Shown one piece after another: positions 1 through 6,581 of a DNA stretch of 13,965 nucleotides (position 1 is its first letter; every line of letters begins with the position of its first letter). The DNA is from JBIQLO01 sp044464175 (GTDB lineage: Bacteria; Planctomycetota; Phycisphaerae; Tepidisphaerales; Tepidisphaeraceae): NCBI GenBank assembly GCA_044464175.1, contig JBIQLO010000099.1, positions 1 to 13,965 on the forward strand, read 5' to 3'. Under the pieces are notes generated by a model. The model was given only the letters and a program-made list of their open reading frames with translations, made no database searches and was not told the DNA's origin. The translations under genes and the position numbers were made by a program.

Positions 1-2
1 TG

Positions 3-467
3 GATCAATACGGGGACACCAGCGTCATCCCGACGCCCAACTTCTTCTATGGGCTGGGCGTGGGGGATGAGATCTCCGTGGAGATCGAGCCGGGCAAGCG
101 GCTGATCATCAAGTACCTGACGGCCGGCGATGCTCGGGAGGATGGAATGCGGACCGTCTTCTTCGAACTCAATGGGCAGCCGCGCGAGGTGAACGTGCCG
201 GATCGCTCGCTGGAGGCGACGCTGCACAAGCATCCCAAGGCCGATCCGGATGACCCCAACCATGTGGCAGCGCCGATGCCGGGCAAGGTGTCATCGGTGG
301 CGGTCAAGAAGGGGGAGGCGGTCAAGGCGGGCCAGCGCCTCTTGAGCATCGAGGCGATGAAGATGGAGACGGCCGTTTACTGCCCGCGCGACACGCGAGT
401 GGCGGACGTGCTGGTCAAGCCAGGCTCGGTGATTTCAGCTCAGGATTTACTGGTGGTTCTGGAATAG
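3..467 (+). CDS. pyc: Pyruvate carboxylase, C-terminal fragment with biotin carrier domain (5' end outside window)
   Basis: The gene enters from the left with the reading frame open from base 3; about 154 residues and the stop are present. The first residues contain a PTPNFFYGL segment and then VEIEPGKRLIIKYL, which match the end of the carboxyltransferase/allosteric part of pyruvate carboxylase. A short linker leads to a biotinyl/lipoyl domain (AAPMPGKVSSVAVKKGE...) with the biotinylation motif EAMKMET; the acceptor lysine codon is 360-362. Pyruvate carboxylase makes oxaloacetate from pyruvate, bicarbonate and ATP in the cytoplasm. An oxaloacetate decarboxylase or other biotin carrier is possible, but the direct join of the YGDTSV...FFYGL tail to the biotin domain favours single-chain pyruvate carboxylase. 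The next gene starts 164 bases downstream with its own strong ribosome site, so co-transcription is uncertain. Confidence 0.9.
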   Translation, partial: DQYGDTSVIPTPNFFYGLGVGDEISVEIEPGKRLIIKYLTAGDAREDGMRTVFFELNGQPREVNVPDRSLEATLHKHPKADPDDPNHVAAPMPGKVSSVAVKKGEAVKAGQRLLSIEAMKMETAVYCPRDTRVADVLVKPGSVISAQDLLVVLE

Positions 468-620
468 AGTCCGACTGAATTGCCGGGAAGGGGAGGAGCG
501 CGTTTCGGTGGCGGTTCAATCACCCAAGACGCAAGATTCTGCATTGCATTTAACGACCCATCGATTTACAAGGGATGGCTTCGGTGTGGCCCTTGGCCGG
601 CCGAATCATGTCTTACCGTC

Positions 621-626
621 AGGAGG
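621..626 (+). promoter_or_regulatory. Strong ribosome binding site that fixes the LuxR-type regulator start
   Basis: A perfect AGGAGG lies 5 bases before the ATG at 632. It decides against the upstream in-frame ATG at 575, which has no comparable site and would add 19 residues that look unlike the rest of the protein. Confidence 0.8.
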
Positions 627-631
627 ATTCG

Positions 632-1396
632 ATGGGACGCTCGAATCGGTATACCGAGGCGGAAGTGCGCAGAATGCTGAACCTGGCCAGGGAGATTGCG
701 GAGTTGCCGGGCGACCCGCGGTTGCGGACGCGGCATATGCTCGAGGGGCTGGGTCGGATGGTGGGGGCCAAAGGGGGAACCAGTTTTCGCGCGCGTCATG
801 ATTTCATCAGGAACAAGCGGCGGATCACCATCCTCACCGGTCAATCGACAGGGATGGAGGATGCCGCCGCCCAGGACGTGCTGGGGCGTTACATGGCCAC
901 GATGCTTCCGACCGACCCCCTGGGCGAGCCCCTTTACAGCCGTCCGGAGCGGCAGGTGACGATGGGGCGCGAGCAGATGATGAACCGCACCCTCTGGCAC
1001 AACTCAGCGCATTTTAACGAGGTACGGCGCGGGATCGGGATTGATGACTGCATCGCCACGAAGATCACGCTGGGCGCCGGCGGGCAGGTGCTGACATTCT
1101 GCCTCCACCGGGCTCTGGGGGACATTCCCTTCACCCCGCGGCAGTGGCAGCTGGTCGATCTGTTCCACAGCGAGATGCATCGCCTGCTGGATGTGCCGCT
1201 GCCGAATCTGCAGGCACAGCTCGCCCCGCGCCTTCGGCAGGTGCTGGAGTGCCTCAGGAGCGGCGACGGCGCCAAACAGATCGCGTGGAAGCTCGGTCTG
1301 AGCATCCACACGGTCCGAGGGTACATCAAGGAAATCTACCAGCAGTTCAACGTCAGCGGGCGCGGCGAGCTGCTGGCCTACTTTACGCGGCAGTGA
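632..1396 (+). CDS. LuxR-type helix-turn-helix transcriptional regulator
   Basis: A 254-residue cytoplasmic regulator. The C-terminal 60 or so residues form a LuxR/GerE-type DNA-binding domain: LAPRLRQVLECLRSGDGAKQIA, then KLGLSIHTVRGYIKEIYQQFNV, which is the scissor helix, the helix-turn-helix with the typical HTV recognition helix, and the dimer helix. The N-terminal 190 residues are not a response-regulator receiver: no acidic phosphorylation pocket is seen. They resemble a GAF/PAS-like sensor fold only loosely, so the signal is unknown. The start at 632 follows a perfect AGGAGG. The gene faces atpD tail to tail with 4 bases between the stop codons. Its targets cannot be read from the sequence. 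Confidence 0.85.
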   Translation: MGRSNRYTEAEVRRMLNLAREIAELPGDPRLRTRHMLEGLGRMVGAKGGTSFRARHDFIRNKRRITILTGQSTGMEDAAAQDVLGRYMATMLPTDPLGEPLYSRPERQVTMGREQMMNRTLWHNSAHFNEVRRGIGIDDCIATKITLGAGGQVLTFCLHRALGDIPFTPRQWQLVDLFHSEMHRLLDVPLPNLQAQLAPRLRQVLECLRSGDGAKQIAWKLGLSIHTVRGYIKEIYQQFNVSGRGELLAYFTRQ

Positions 1397-1400
1397 AGCG

Positions 1401-2825
1401 TTACTTCATCTCCGCGGCCTTGGCGCGGACTTCATCAATGTCGCCGACGTAGAGGAAAGCCTGTTCGGGCAGGTCATCGGCCTTGCCGTCGCAGATCTCG
1501 TCGAAGCTGCGGAGGGTATCGGCGATCTTGGTGTAGACGCCCTTCTTGCCGGTGAACTGCTCGGCCACGAAGAAGGGCTGGGAGAAGAATCGCTCGATCT
1601 TACGGGCGCGGGAGACGATCAGCTTGTCCTCTTCGCTCAATTCATCGACGCCGAGAATGGCGATGATGTCCTGCAGGTCGCGGTAGCGCTGGAGCATGTT
1701 CTGCACCTTGCGGGCGATGCGGTAGTGGTCTTCGCCGACGATCTGGGGGTCCAGGGCGCGGGAAGCGGAGGCCAGCGGATCGACGGCCGGGTAGATGCCC
1801 TTGGAGGCGATGGAGCGCTCGAGGTAGATGAAGGCGTCCAGGTGGGCGAAGGCGTTGGCCGGGGCGGGGTCGGTGGGGTCGTCGGCGGGCACGTAGACCG
1901 CCTGCACGGAGGTAATGGCGCCGTGCTTGGTGGAGGTAATGCGTTCCTGCAACTCGCCCATTTCGGTGGCGAGGGTGGGCTGGTAGCCCACGGCTGAGGG
2001 CATGCGGCCCAGGAGGGCGGACACTTCCGAGCCGGCCTGGGTGAAGCGGAAGATGTTGTCGATGAAGAGCAGCGTGTCAGCCCCGGTTTCATCGCGGAAA
2101 TACTCGGCCATCGTCAGGGCGGAGAGGGCGACGCGGAGACGCGCGCCGGGGGGTTCGTTCATCTGGCCGAAGACCATGACGGTCTGGTCGATGACGTGTT
2201 TGCCGGTGTTGCCGATCTGGGCTTCCTGCATTTCCAGCCACAGGTCGGTCCCTTCGCGGGTGCGCTCGCCGACGCCGGCGAAGACGGAATAACCGCCGTG
2301 CTGCTGGGCGATACGGGCAATAAGTTCCTGAATGACCACGGTCTTGCCGAGGCCGGCGCCGCCGAAGAGGCCCGCCTTGCCGCCGCGGAGGAAGGGGGTA
2401 AGCAGGTCGATCACCTTAATGCCGGTTTCGAAGACTTCGGCCTTGGGGGTCAGTTCGGTGAATTCAGGCGGCTCGCGGTGGATGGGGCGGCGGGTTTCGA
2501 CGTTGACGGGGCCGCGGTTATCGACGGGTTCGCCCAGGAGGTTGAAGACGCGGCCGAGGGTTTCCTTGCCGACCGGCACGGTGACGGGGGCGCCGGTGTC
2601 AACGCAGTCCATGCCGCGGCGCAGGCCGTCAGTGCCGCCCAGGGCAACTGCCCGAACGCGGCCGCCGCCCAGGTGCTGCTGGACCTCGCCGACCAGGTGC
2701 ATGCTGGAGCCGTTGGTGCCCGAGTCAATGCGGACGGCATTGTAGATGGCAGGCAGGTGGTCCTGGTCAAATTCCACGTCGAAGGTCGAACCAATCACCT
2801 GGGTGATCTTTCCGGTAGCGGGCAT
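1401..2825 (-). CDS. atpD: F1-ATPase beta subunit, isolated gene
   Basis: A full-length, 474-residue catalytic beta subunit of F-type ATP synthase, which makes or hydrolyses ATP on the cytoplasmic face of the membrane. Visible motifs are the P-loop GGAGLGKT (155-162), GERTREG (186-192) with the catalytic glutamate, the Walker B region LLFIDNIFRFTQAGSEVSALLGRMPSAVGY, and DELSEED (394-400). The P-loop has Leu where GGAGVGKT is usual. The start is backed by AAGAGGA at 2831-2837, 5 bases upstream on this strand. F-ATPase genes normally sit in an operon (atpB-E-F-H-A-G-D-C), with atpC after atpD. Here atpD is alone: its 3' side meets a convergent luxR-type gene and its 5' side a divergent lacI gene. 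The other subunits must be encoded elsewhere, or this is an extra copy. Confidence 0.96.
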   Translation of the reverse strand: MPATGKITQVIGSTFDVEFDQDHLPAIYNAVRIDSGTNGSSMHLVGEVQQHLGGGRVRAVALGGTDGLRRGMDCVDTGAPVTVPVGKETLGRVFNLLGEPVDNRGPVNVETRRPIHREPPEFTELTPKAEVFETGIKVIDLLTPFLRGGKAGLFGGAGLGKTVVIQELIARIAQQHGGYSVFAGVGERTREGTDLWLEMQEAQIGNTGKHVIDQTVMVFGQMNEPPGARLRVALSALTMAEYFRDETGADTLLFIDNIFRFTQAGSEVSALLGRMPSAVGYQPTLATEMGELQERITSTKHGAITSVQAVYVPADDPTDPAPANAFAHLDAFIYLERSIASKGIYPAVDPLASASRALDPQIVGEDHYRIARKVQNMLQRYRDLQDIIAILGVDELSEEDKLIVSRARKIERFFSQPFFVAEQFTGKKGVYTKIADTLRSFDEICDGKADDLPEQAFLYVGDIDEVRAKAAEMK

Positions 2826-3227
2826 GGGTGTCCTCTTAGATTCCTGTTCGTTGATCCCGACAACGCGGTTGGCGCGTGGTCGGCCACTTGGGGGCGAGAT
2901 TGTACAAATTCTTCACAATCCTGCAAGAGTGTGGATGACGTTGTGGAGAAGAGGAGAGAGGTGTTCGTAGGGCCACCGGACATTTTGGGTTTGAGGGAAG
3001 TAAAACGCCAATTCTGAATCGCCACAGCAGCATTGAATGGATTTGCAGCGGGATTGCAGAGAGTGTGTTCGGATTTACTTATCGGGAGATATGAAAATCT
3101 CAGGGGGGGATGGAAATGAGCCGGGAAAGCGCGCCGAAGGAATGAAGGAATGACAGGTTGGAGGTATGTCCTGGGGGATTTGCCAAGTGAGAACTTTGGT
3201 ATGGCTGGAATCGTCCGGCGAATTTTC
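2826..3227. other. Divergent intergenic region between atpD and lacI
   Basis: About 400 bases with no convincing gene. It holds the atpD ribosome site (2831-2837) and likely promoter (2899-2926) at its left end and runs into the lacI promoter/operator at its right end. The middle (about 2930-3220) is purine-rich, with runs of GAGAG and GGGGGG, and one 8-base tandem duplication (GAAGGAAT at 3136-3143 and 3144-3151). I see no further operator copy or clear terminator. Confidence 0.6.
2899..2926 (-). promoter_or_regulatory. Likely sigma70-type promoter of atpD
   Basis: Read on the minus strand, TTGCAG (2921-2926) is followed after 16 bases by TACAAT (2899-2904). The -10 matches five of six consensus bases and the -35 matches three. 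Transcription would begin near 2892, giving an untranslated leader of about 66 bases before the atpD ATG at 2825. This supports atpD as a single-gene transcript. Confidence 0.45.
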
Positions 3228-3256
3228 TTGACAATCCCAATCGATTGGGATAAGGT
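3228..3256 (+). promoter_or_regulatory. Sigma70-type promoter of lacI and its operon
   Basis: A perfect -35 hexamer TTGACA (3228-3233) is followed, after exactly 17 bases, by TAAGGT (3251-3256), which keeps the three most conserved -10 positions (T, A and final T). The whole spacer is the operator palindrome, so a bound regulator would block RNA polymerase. Transcription would start around 3262-3264, at the first base of the lacI ATG (3263). The message would then be leaderless or nearly so, unless another promoter lies upstream. The AAGGTG part of the -10 could instead act as a ribosome site in a longer transcript. Confidence 0.6.
3234..3251. promoter_or_regulatory. LacI-family operator, copy 1 (perfect 18-base palindrome)
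   Basis: ATCCCAATCGATTGGGAT is its own reverse complement over all 18 bases and has the central CpG typical of LacI/GalR-family operators. It sits 11 bases before the ATG of a lacI-type gene, which implies autoregulation. A copy with one changed base lies at 10730-10747. Confidence 0.85.
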
Positions 3257-3262
3257 GAATCC

Positions 3263-4345
3263 ATGGTCAAGATGCGGGATATCGCGGCCGACCTGCAAAT
3301 TTCACCCACGACGGTTTGTTACGCCCTGGGAGAAAACTGGCAAGCCAAGGGGGTTGCGCCGAAGACCCGACAGGCGGTTCTCAAACGCAGCCGGGAGTTG
3401 GGATACCGGCGGAACCGGATCGCCGCCAGTCTGGTCAAGCGGGCCACGTACACCATCGGGGTGATCGCGCCGGTGATGGATACGCTGTACGGGGACATGC
3501 TCCAGGGCATCGAGAGCATCGTGGGGGATGAGTATGCATTGCTGGTGGGCATTTCTCAGTATCGGGAAGATCGGGAACGGAAACTGCTGGAATCCTTCGA
3601 AGAGCGAATGGTGGACGGCCTGATCATCGTCAACGCCGCCCATCCGGAAAATTCCGCGGTTCTCAAGCGGTTGAGCAAGGCGGGGTTGCCGATCGTTCAG
3701 GCGGATCGCCATTTCGAAGACCTGGAGATCGACACGGTGGAACCGGATGGGGCGGGATTGACTTCGATGCTCACAAACCATCTGCTGGAACTGGGACATC
3801 GCGCCATTGCCTTTCTTTCTTCGTATCACGTGCACGTCGGAACGAGGTCTCGCCAGAGGGGGTACGAGCAGGCGATGGCGGCGCGCGGGCTGAAGACGCA
3901 GGTATGGAGTCCGCGGACAGCAGATCGTGGAAAAATCTGGAAGGGAACATCCTATGGCTATAGCCGCTCGCTGGTCGCCCTGAGGGAGGAACCGATTCCG
4001 ACGGCCGTTGTCGCCCATGATGTGGGGGGGGCGTTGGGATGTGTGCGGGCGATGCAGTCGCTTGGGCTTGAATGTCCGCGGGACATTTCCGTGGTGGGGG
4101 TGGAGCGTGAACTCGATCACGATCACGAGAATCCATTGATGCGGTTGCAGTTGACCCAGGCGGTCTGGTCGGTGCAGGAAATGGGGCGGCGGGCGGCGAG
4201 GATGTTAATAGACCGGCTGCGGACGACCGGGGAAAGCCGGCCCGCGCCGCGGCATGAACTGATTGGCGGGCGGTTGCAATTGGGGGGATCAGCCGTGCCG
4301 CCGGGGCACACGTCGATGAAACTTGAAGCGACCAGGGGGAGCTGA
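3263..4345 (+). CDS. LacI/GalR-family transcriptional regulator, likely autoregulated local regulator
   Basis: A 360-residue protein with the full LacI architecture. The N-terminal helix-turn-helix is VKMRDIAADLQISPTTVCYAL (about 2-22), then a third helix ending ELGYRRN and the hinge helix RIAASLVKR (52-60) with the minor-groove leucine. From about 62 follows a periplasmic-binding-protein-like effector domain (YTIGVIAPVMDTLYGDMLQGIE..., DGLIIVNAAH, LGHRAIAFLSS, RQRGYEQAM, DISVVGVERE). The loop between the recognition helix and the third helix (GENWQAKGVAPKTR) is a few residues longer than in E. coli LacI. The gene starts 11 bases after a perfect palindrome that is very probably its own operator. 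It is the first gene of an eight-gene same-strand cluster and probably releases DNA on binding a sugar or sugar-acid inducer. That effector is not identifiable from sequence. Confidence 0.93.
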   Translation: MVKMRDIAADLQISPTTVCYALGENWQAKGVAPKTRQAVLKRSRELGYRRNRIAASLVKRATYTIGVIAPVMDTLYGDMLQGIESIVGDEYALLVGISQYREDRERKLLESFEERMVDGLIIVNAAHPENSAVLKRLSKAGLPIVQADRHFEDLEIDTVEPDGAGLTSMLTNHLLELGHRAIAFLSSYHVHVGTRSRQRGYEQAMAARGLKTQVWSPRTADRGKIWKGTSYGYSRSLVALREEPIPTAVVAHDVGGALGCVRAMQSLGLECPRDISVVGVERELDHDHENPLMRLQLTQAVWSVQEMGRRAARMLIDRLRTTGESRPAPRHELIGGRLQLGGSAVPPGHTSMKLEATRGS

Positions 4346-4359
4346 CAAAAGGAGCTGGT

Positions 4360-5106
4360 ATGTTCCGGAGCAAAAAGGGATTCACCCTCATTGAATTGCT
4401 GGTGGTTATCGGGATTATTTCAATTCTTCTCGCCTTGCTCCTGCCGGCACTGAACAAGGCCCGGGAAGCGGCCAAGGCGGTTCAGTGCGCTTCGAATCTC
4501 CGCCAGATCGGTCTGGCCGAACGCATGTATGCCCATGACTCCCGTGGATGGCTGACGCCCCGTCTGGTCATTCGTTCTTCCGGGGGCGATGAATACTGGA
4601 CGGAACTGCTGGAGCCATATATGAAGTTCAACGTGCAGATTGGGCAGGGGAAGCTGCGATGCCCCGCCCGTCTTCCGTTCAACCCGGCCGCCTTCCAGAA
4701 TTACACCTACGGAATTCTCTACCCCGTCGCCGGGGGCGTTGAATCGGGGGGATACTATACAGCGCACGGAGATTCTCGGGGCGTCAAAACCCTTCATCTT
4801 TTTGCGATGCCCTCAGACATGTACATCATTTCGGATTGCGACGGCCGAAATTATCCAATGACGTATTGGCCGCTGCACCCCTGGTGGCTTCCCTTGATGA
4901 CCGATGATTACAACGGCGATGGCATCAAAGATTCATACATGAACGCGGGTTGGATTACCCAGGGCATGGCCCCGTACAACGGGATCTGTTTTACTCATCC
5001 CAATCACGCAGCCAACTTCCTGTTCGCCGACGGTTCCGTCCAGCCTCGAACCGTCAAGCAATGGGAAACCAACGAGAACGGTCTATGGGGGAAGAAACAG
5101 CCCTAA
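4360..5106 (+). CDS. Prepilin-type (pseudopilin-like) secreted protein with H-Xn-DG-like motif
   Basis: A 248-residue protein with a classic type IV prepilin/pseudopilin start: short basic leader MFRSKKG, cleavage expected between G7 and F8, then FTLIE with the conserved glutamate (E12), and a hydrophobic helix to about residue 30. The C-terminal region HPNHAANFLFADGSV (213-227) resembles the H-X9-DG motif of planctomycete DUF1559-type proteins, although the histidine spacing to DG is 10 rather than 9. DYNGDGIKD (183-191) looks like an EF-hand/dockerin-type calcium loop. Such proteins are known in great number in Planctomycetota and Lentisphaerota, often beside carbohydrate genes, with unproven roles; a minor pseudopilin or cell-surface protein is likely. 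A strong AAAAGGAG lies 5 bases before the ATG, and only 14 bases separate it from lacI, so it is probably co-transcribed with lacI and the catabolic genes. Confidence 0.88.
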   Translation: MFRSKKGFTLIELLVVIGIISILLALLLPALNKAREAAKAVQCASNLRQIGLAERMYAHDSRGWLTPRLVIRSSGGDEYWTELLEPYMKFNVQIGQGKLRCPARLPFNPAAFQNYTYGILYPVAGGVESGGYYTAHGDSRGVKTLHLFAMPSDMYIISDCDGRNYPMTYWPLHPWWLPLMTDDYNGDGIKDSYMNAGWITQGMAPYNGICFTHPNHAANFLFADGSVQPRTVKQWETNENGLWGKKQP

Positions 5107-5122
5107 TCGGCGGCGGCCAAGC

Positions 5123-5126
5123 AGGA
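5123..5126 (+). promoter_or_regulatory. Ribosome binding site deciding the aldehyde dehydrogenase start
   Basis: AGGA lies 6 bases before the ATG at 5133. Starting there gives the normal family length of about 480 residues. The in-frame ATGs further upstream (4950, 5085) would overlap the pseudopilin gene and add a tail that matches no dehydrogenase. Confidence 0.55.
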
Positions 5127-5132
5127 ACAGAC

Positions 5133-6581
5133 ATGGACCCATATCGCATGTACTTTGACGGGGAATGGCAGGCCGCCGACGGCGGCCAGGAAAGGGACGT
5201 GATTAATCCTGCGCTGGGGGAAGCATTTGCCAAAGTGGCGTGGGGCGGCCGTGAAGAGGCCCAGCGGGCGATCGCGGCGGCGGCCTCGGGATTCGAGCGA
5301 TGGTCGCGGGTTCCGCTGTGGGAACGGGCCGACCTATGTGAGCGCATAGCGAGCCATCTTGAAGCCCATCTGGAGGTACTGGCGGACATTCTCTGTCAGG
5401 AACTCGGCAAGCCCCGGCATGGTGAAGCGATGGATGAAGCGCGCTGGGCGCCGCGGCATTTTCGCCTGGCGGCTCAGCAGGCGCGTTATCTTGAAGGGAC
5501 AACGATTCCAGTCCAGGATCCATGCAAGCGCGTATTGACCCTGCGTCAACCTCGCGGGGTGGTGGCGGCAATCACACCATGGAATTTCCCCGCCGCCATC
5601 CCCTGCGAATATCTGCCCCATGCCATGGTGATGGGCAACACGGTGGTGTGGACACCCGCTCCGACGGCGGCGGCGACCGCGTCGGTGCTCATGCGTCTGC
5701 TGGCGGAGGCAGGACTACCGCGCGGGGTGATTAATCTGGTCATCGGACCGGGAGACTCGGTGGGGGATGAACTGGTGGCCAATGAAGGAACGCACGCCAT
5801 CGGGATGACGGGCAGTCCGGCGACCGGCCGGATCATCAGCCAGCGGTGTGGTTTGAAGCCCCGGCTGATGGAATTGGGGGGTAACGGTCCAACCATCGTA
5901 TTGGCTGACGCCGATCCGGCCGAGGCGGCCCGGGCGATCGCTCCCACCTGCTTTTATGCCGCCGGACAGGTCTGCGTCAGCGCCGAACGGATCTTTGTCG
6001 CTGAGAAAATAAAAGCGGAACTGGTTAAGCACCTGGTGGAGCGCAGCCGCGACTGGGTCCCGGGCGATCCCACGAATCCCTCCGTCACCATGGGACCGCA
6101 GAACAATCCGGCTGTTCTGGAGAAGATCAAGCGGCATGTCACGGACGCGGTGCGGCGCGGGGCGAAGGTGGCCATAGGCGGCAGATCGCCGGATCGGCCG
6201 GGATATTTCTTCGAACCGACCGTGTTGGTGGATTTCACCCAGGAATCGCTCATCAACCAGGAGGAAACGTTTGGGCCGGTTGCGCCGATCGCGTCGTTCC
6301 GTGACGAGGAGGAGGCGTTCCGCATGGCTGAGTCGTGCCCGCTGGGCCTGACGGCGGCGGTTTTCACGCGTCACACGGATAAAGCCTGGCGGTTCGCCGA
6401 ACGGCTGCGCACGGGGATCGTGGTCGTCAACGACGGCAGCTGCTATTGGGAAGCTCACTTGCCCTTTGGAGGAATGAGCGGCCGGCACAGCGGGATTGGA
6501 CGGATCGGGGGACGCAGCACTCTCGAATTCATGTCGGAGATCAAGACCATTGCATTCAATGTGAGGGGAAGGCATGACTGA
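5133..6581 (+). CDS. NAD(P)-dependent aldehyde dehydrogenase
   Basis: A 482-residue enzyme of the aldehyde dehydrogenase superfamily, oxidising an aldehyde to the carboxylate in the cytoplasm. Visible features are TPWNFP (149-153, with oxyanion asparagine N151), GMTGSPATG (cofactor loop), MELGG with catalytic-base E247, GQVCVSAER with nucleophile C281, QEETFGP (377-382) and LPFGGMSGRHSGIGR near the end. The segment that normally reads KPSE, whose lysine and glutamate hold the adenosine part of NAD(P), reads TPAPT (about 174-178), an unusual change. In an operon with a DapA-type lyase and SDRs, good candidate substrates are 2-oxoglutarate semialdehyde or lactaldehyde, but the sequence does not decide. 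The end overlaps the next gene by 8 bases, which suggests translational coupling. Confidence 0.9.
   Translation: MDPYRMYFDGEWQAADGGQERDVINPALGEAFAKVAWGGREEAQRAIAAAASGFERWSRVPLWERADLCERIASHLEAHLEVLADILCQELGKPRHGEAMDEARWAPRHFRLAAQQARYLEGTTIPVQDPCKRVLTLRQPRGVVAAITPWNFPAAIPCEYLPHAMVMGNTVVWTPAPTAAATASVLMRLLAEAGLPRGVINLVIGPGDSVGDELVANEGTHAIGMTGSPATGRIISQRCGLKPRLMELGGNGPTIVLADADPAEAARAIAPTCFYAAGQVCVSAERIFVAEKIKAELVKHLVERSRDWVPGDPTNPSVTMGPQNNPAVLEKIKRHVTDAVRRGAKVAIGGRSPDRPGYFFEPTVLVDFTQESLINQEETFGPVAPIASFRDEEEAFRMAESCPLGLTAAVFTRHTDKAWRFAERLRTGIVVVNDGSCYWEAHLPFGGMSGRHSGIGRIGGRSTLEFMSEIKTIAFNVRGRHD

Noticed and set aside
544..572. Possible promoter before the LuxR-type gene (TTGCAT, 17 bases, TACAAG)
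   Set aside because: Only three and four of six consensus bases match; not above what chance would give in 160 bases.
2196..3017. Plus-strand open frame of 273 codons across the start of atpD
   Set aside because: Antisense to the highly conserved atpD N-terminal half; low-complexity Ala/Gly/Asp composition.
3136..3151. Tandem 8-base repeat GAAGGAAT
   Set aside because: Only two units in a purine-rich stretch; no sign of function.
3091..3153. Possible 20-residue leader peptide (ATG at 3091, TGA at 3151-3153)
   Set aside because: GGGAG is only 2 bases from the ATG, too close to be a good ribosome site, and the peptide has no regulatory codon run. The lacI promoter lies downstream of it.
2795..3298. 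Minus-strand open frame of 167 codons spanning the intergenic region
   Set aside because: It overlaps both the lacI promoter/start and the atpD start and has no recognisable protein pattern.
3397..3403. Extra TTGGGAT half-sites inside lacI (about 3397 and 4033)
   Set aside because: Single half-sites inside coding sequence with no opposite arm; not operators.
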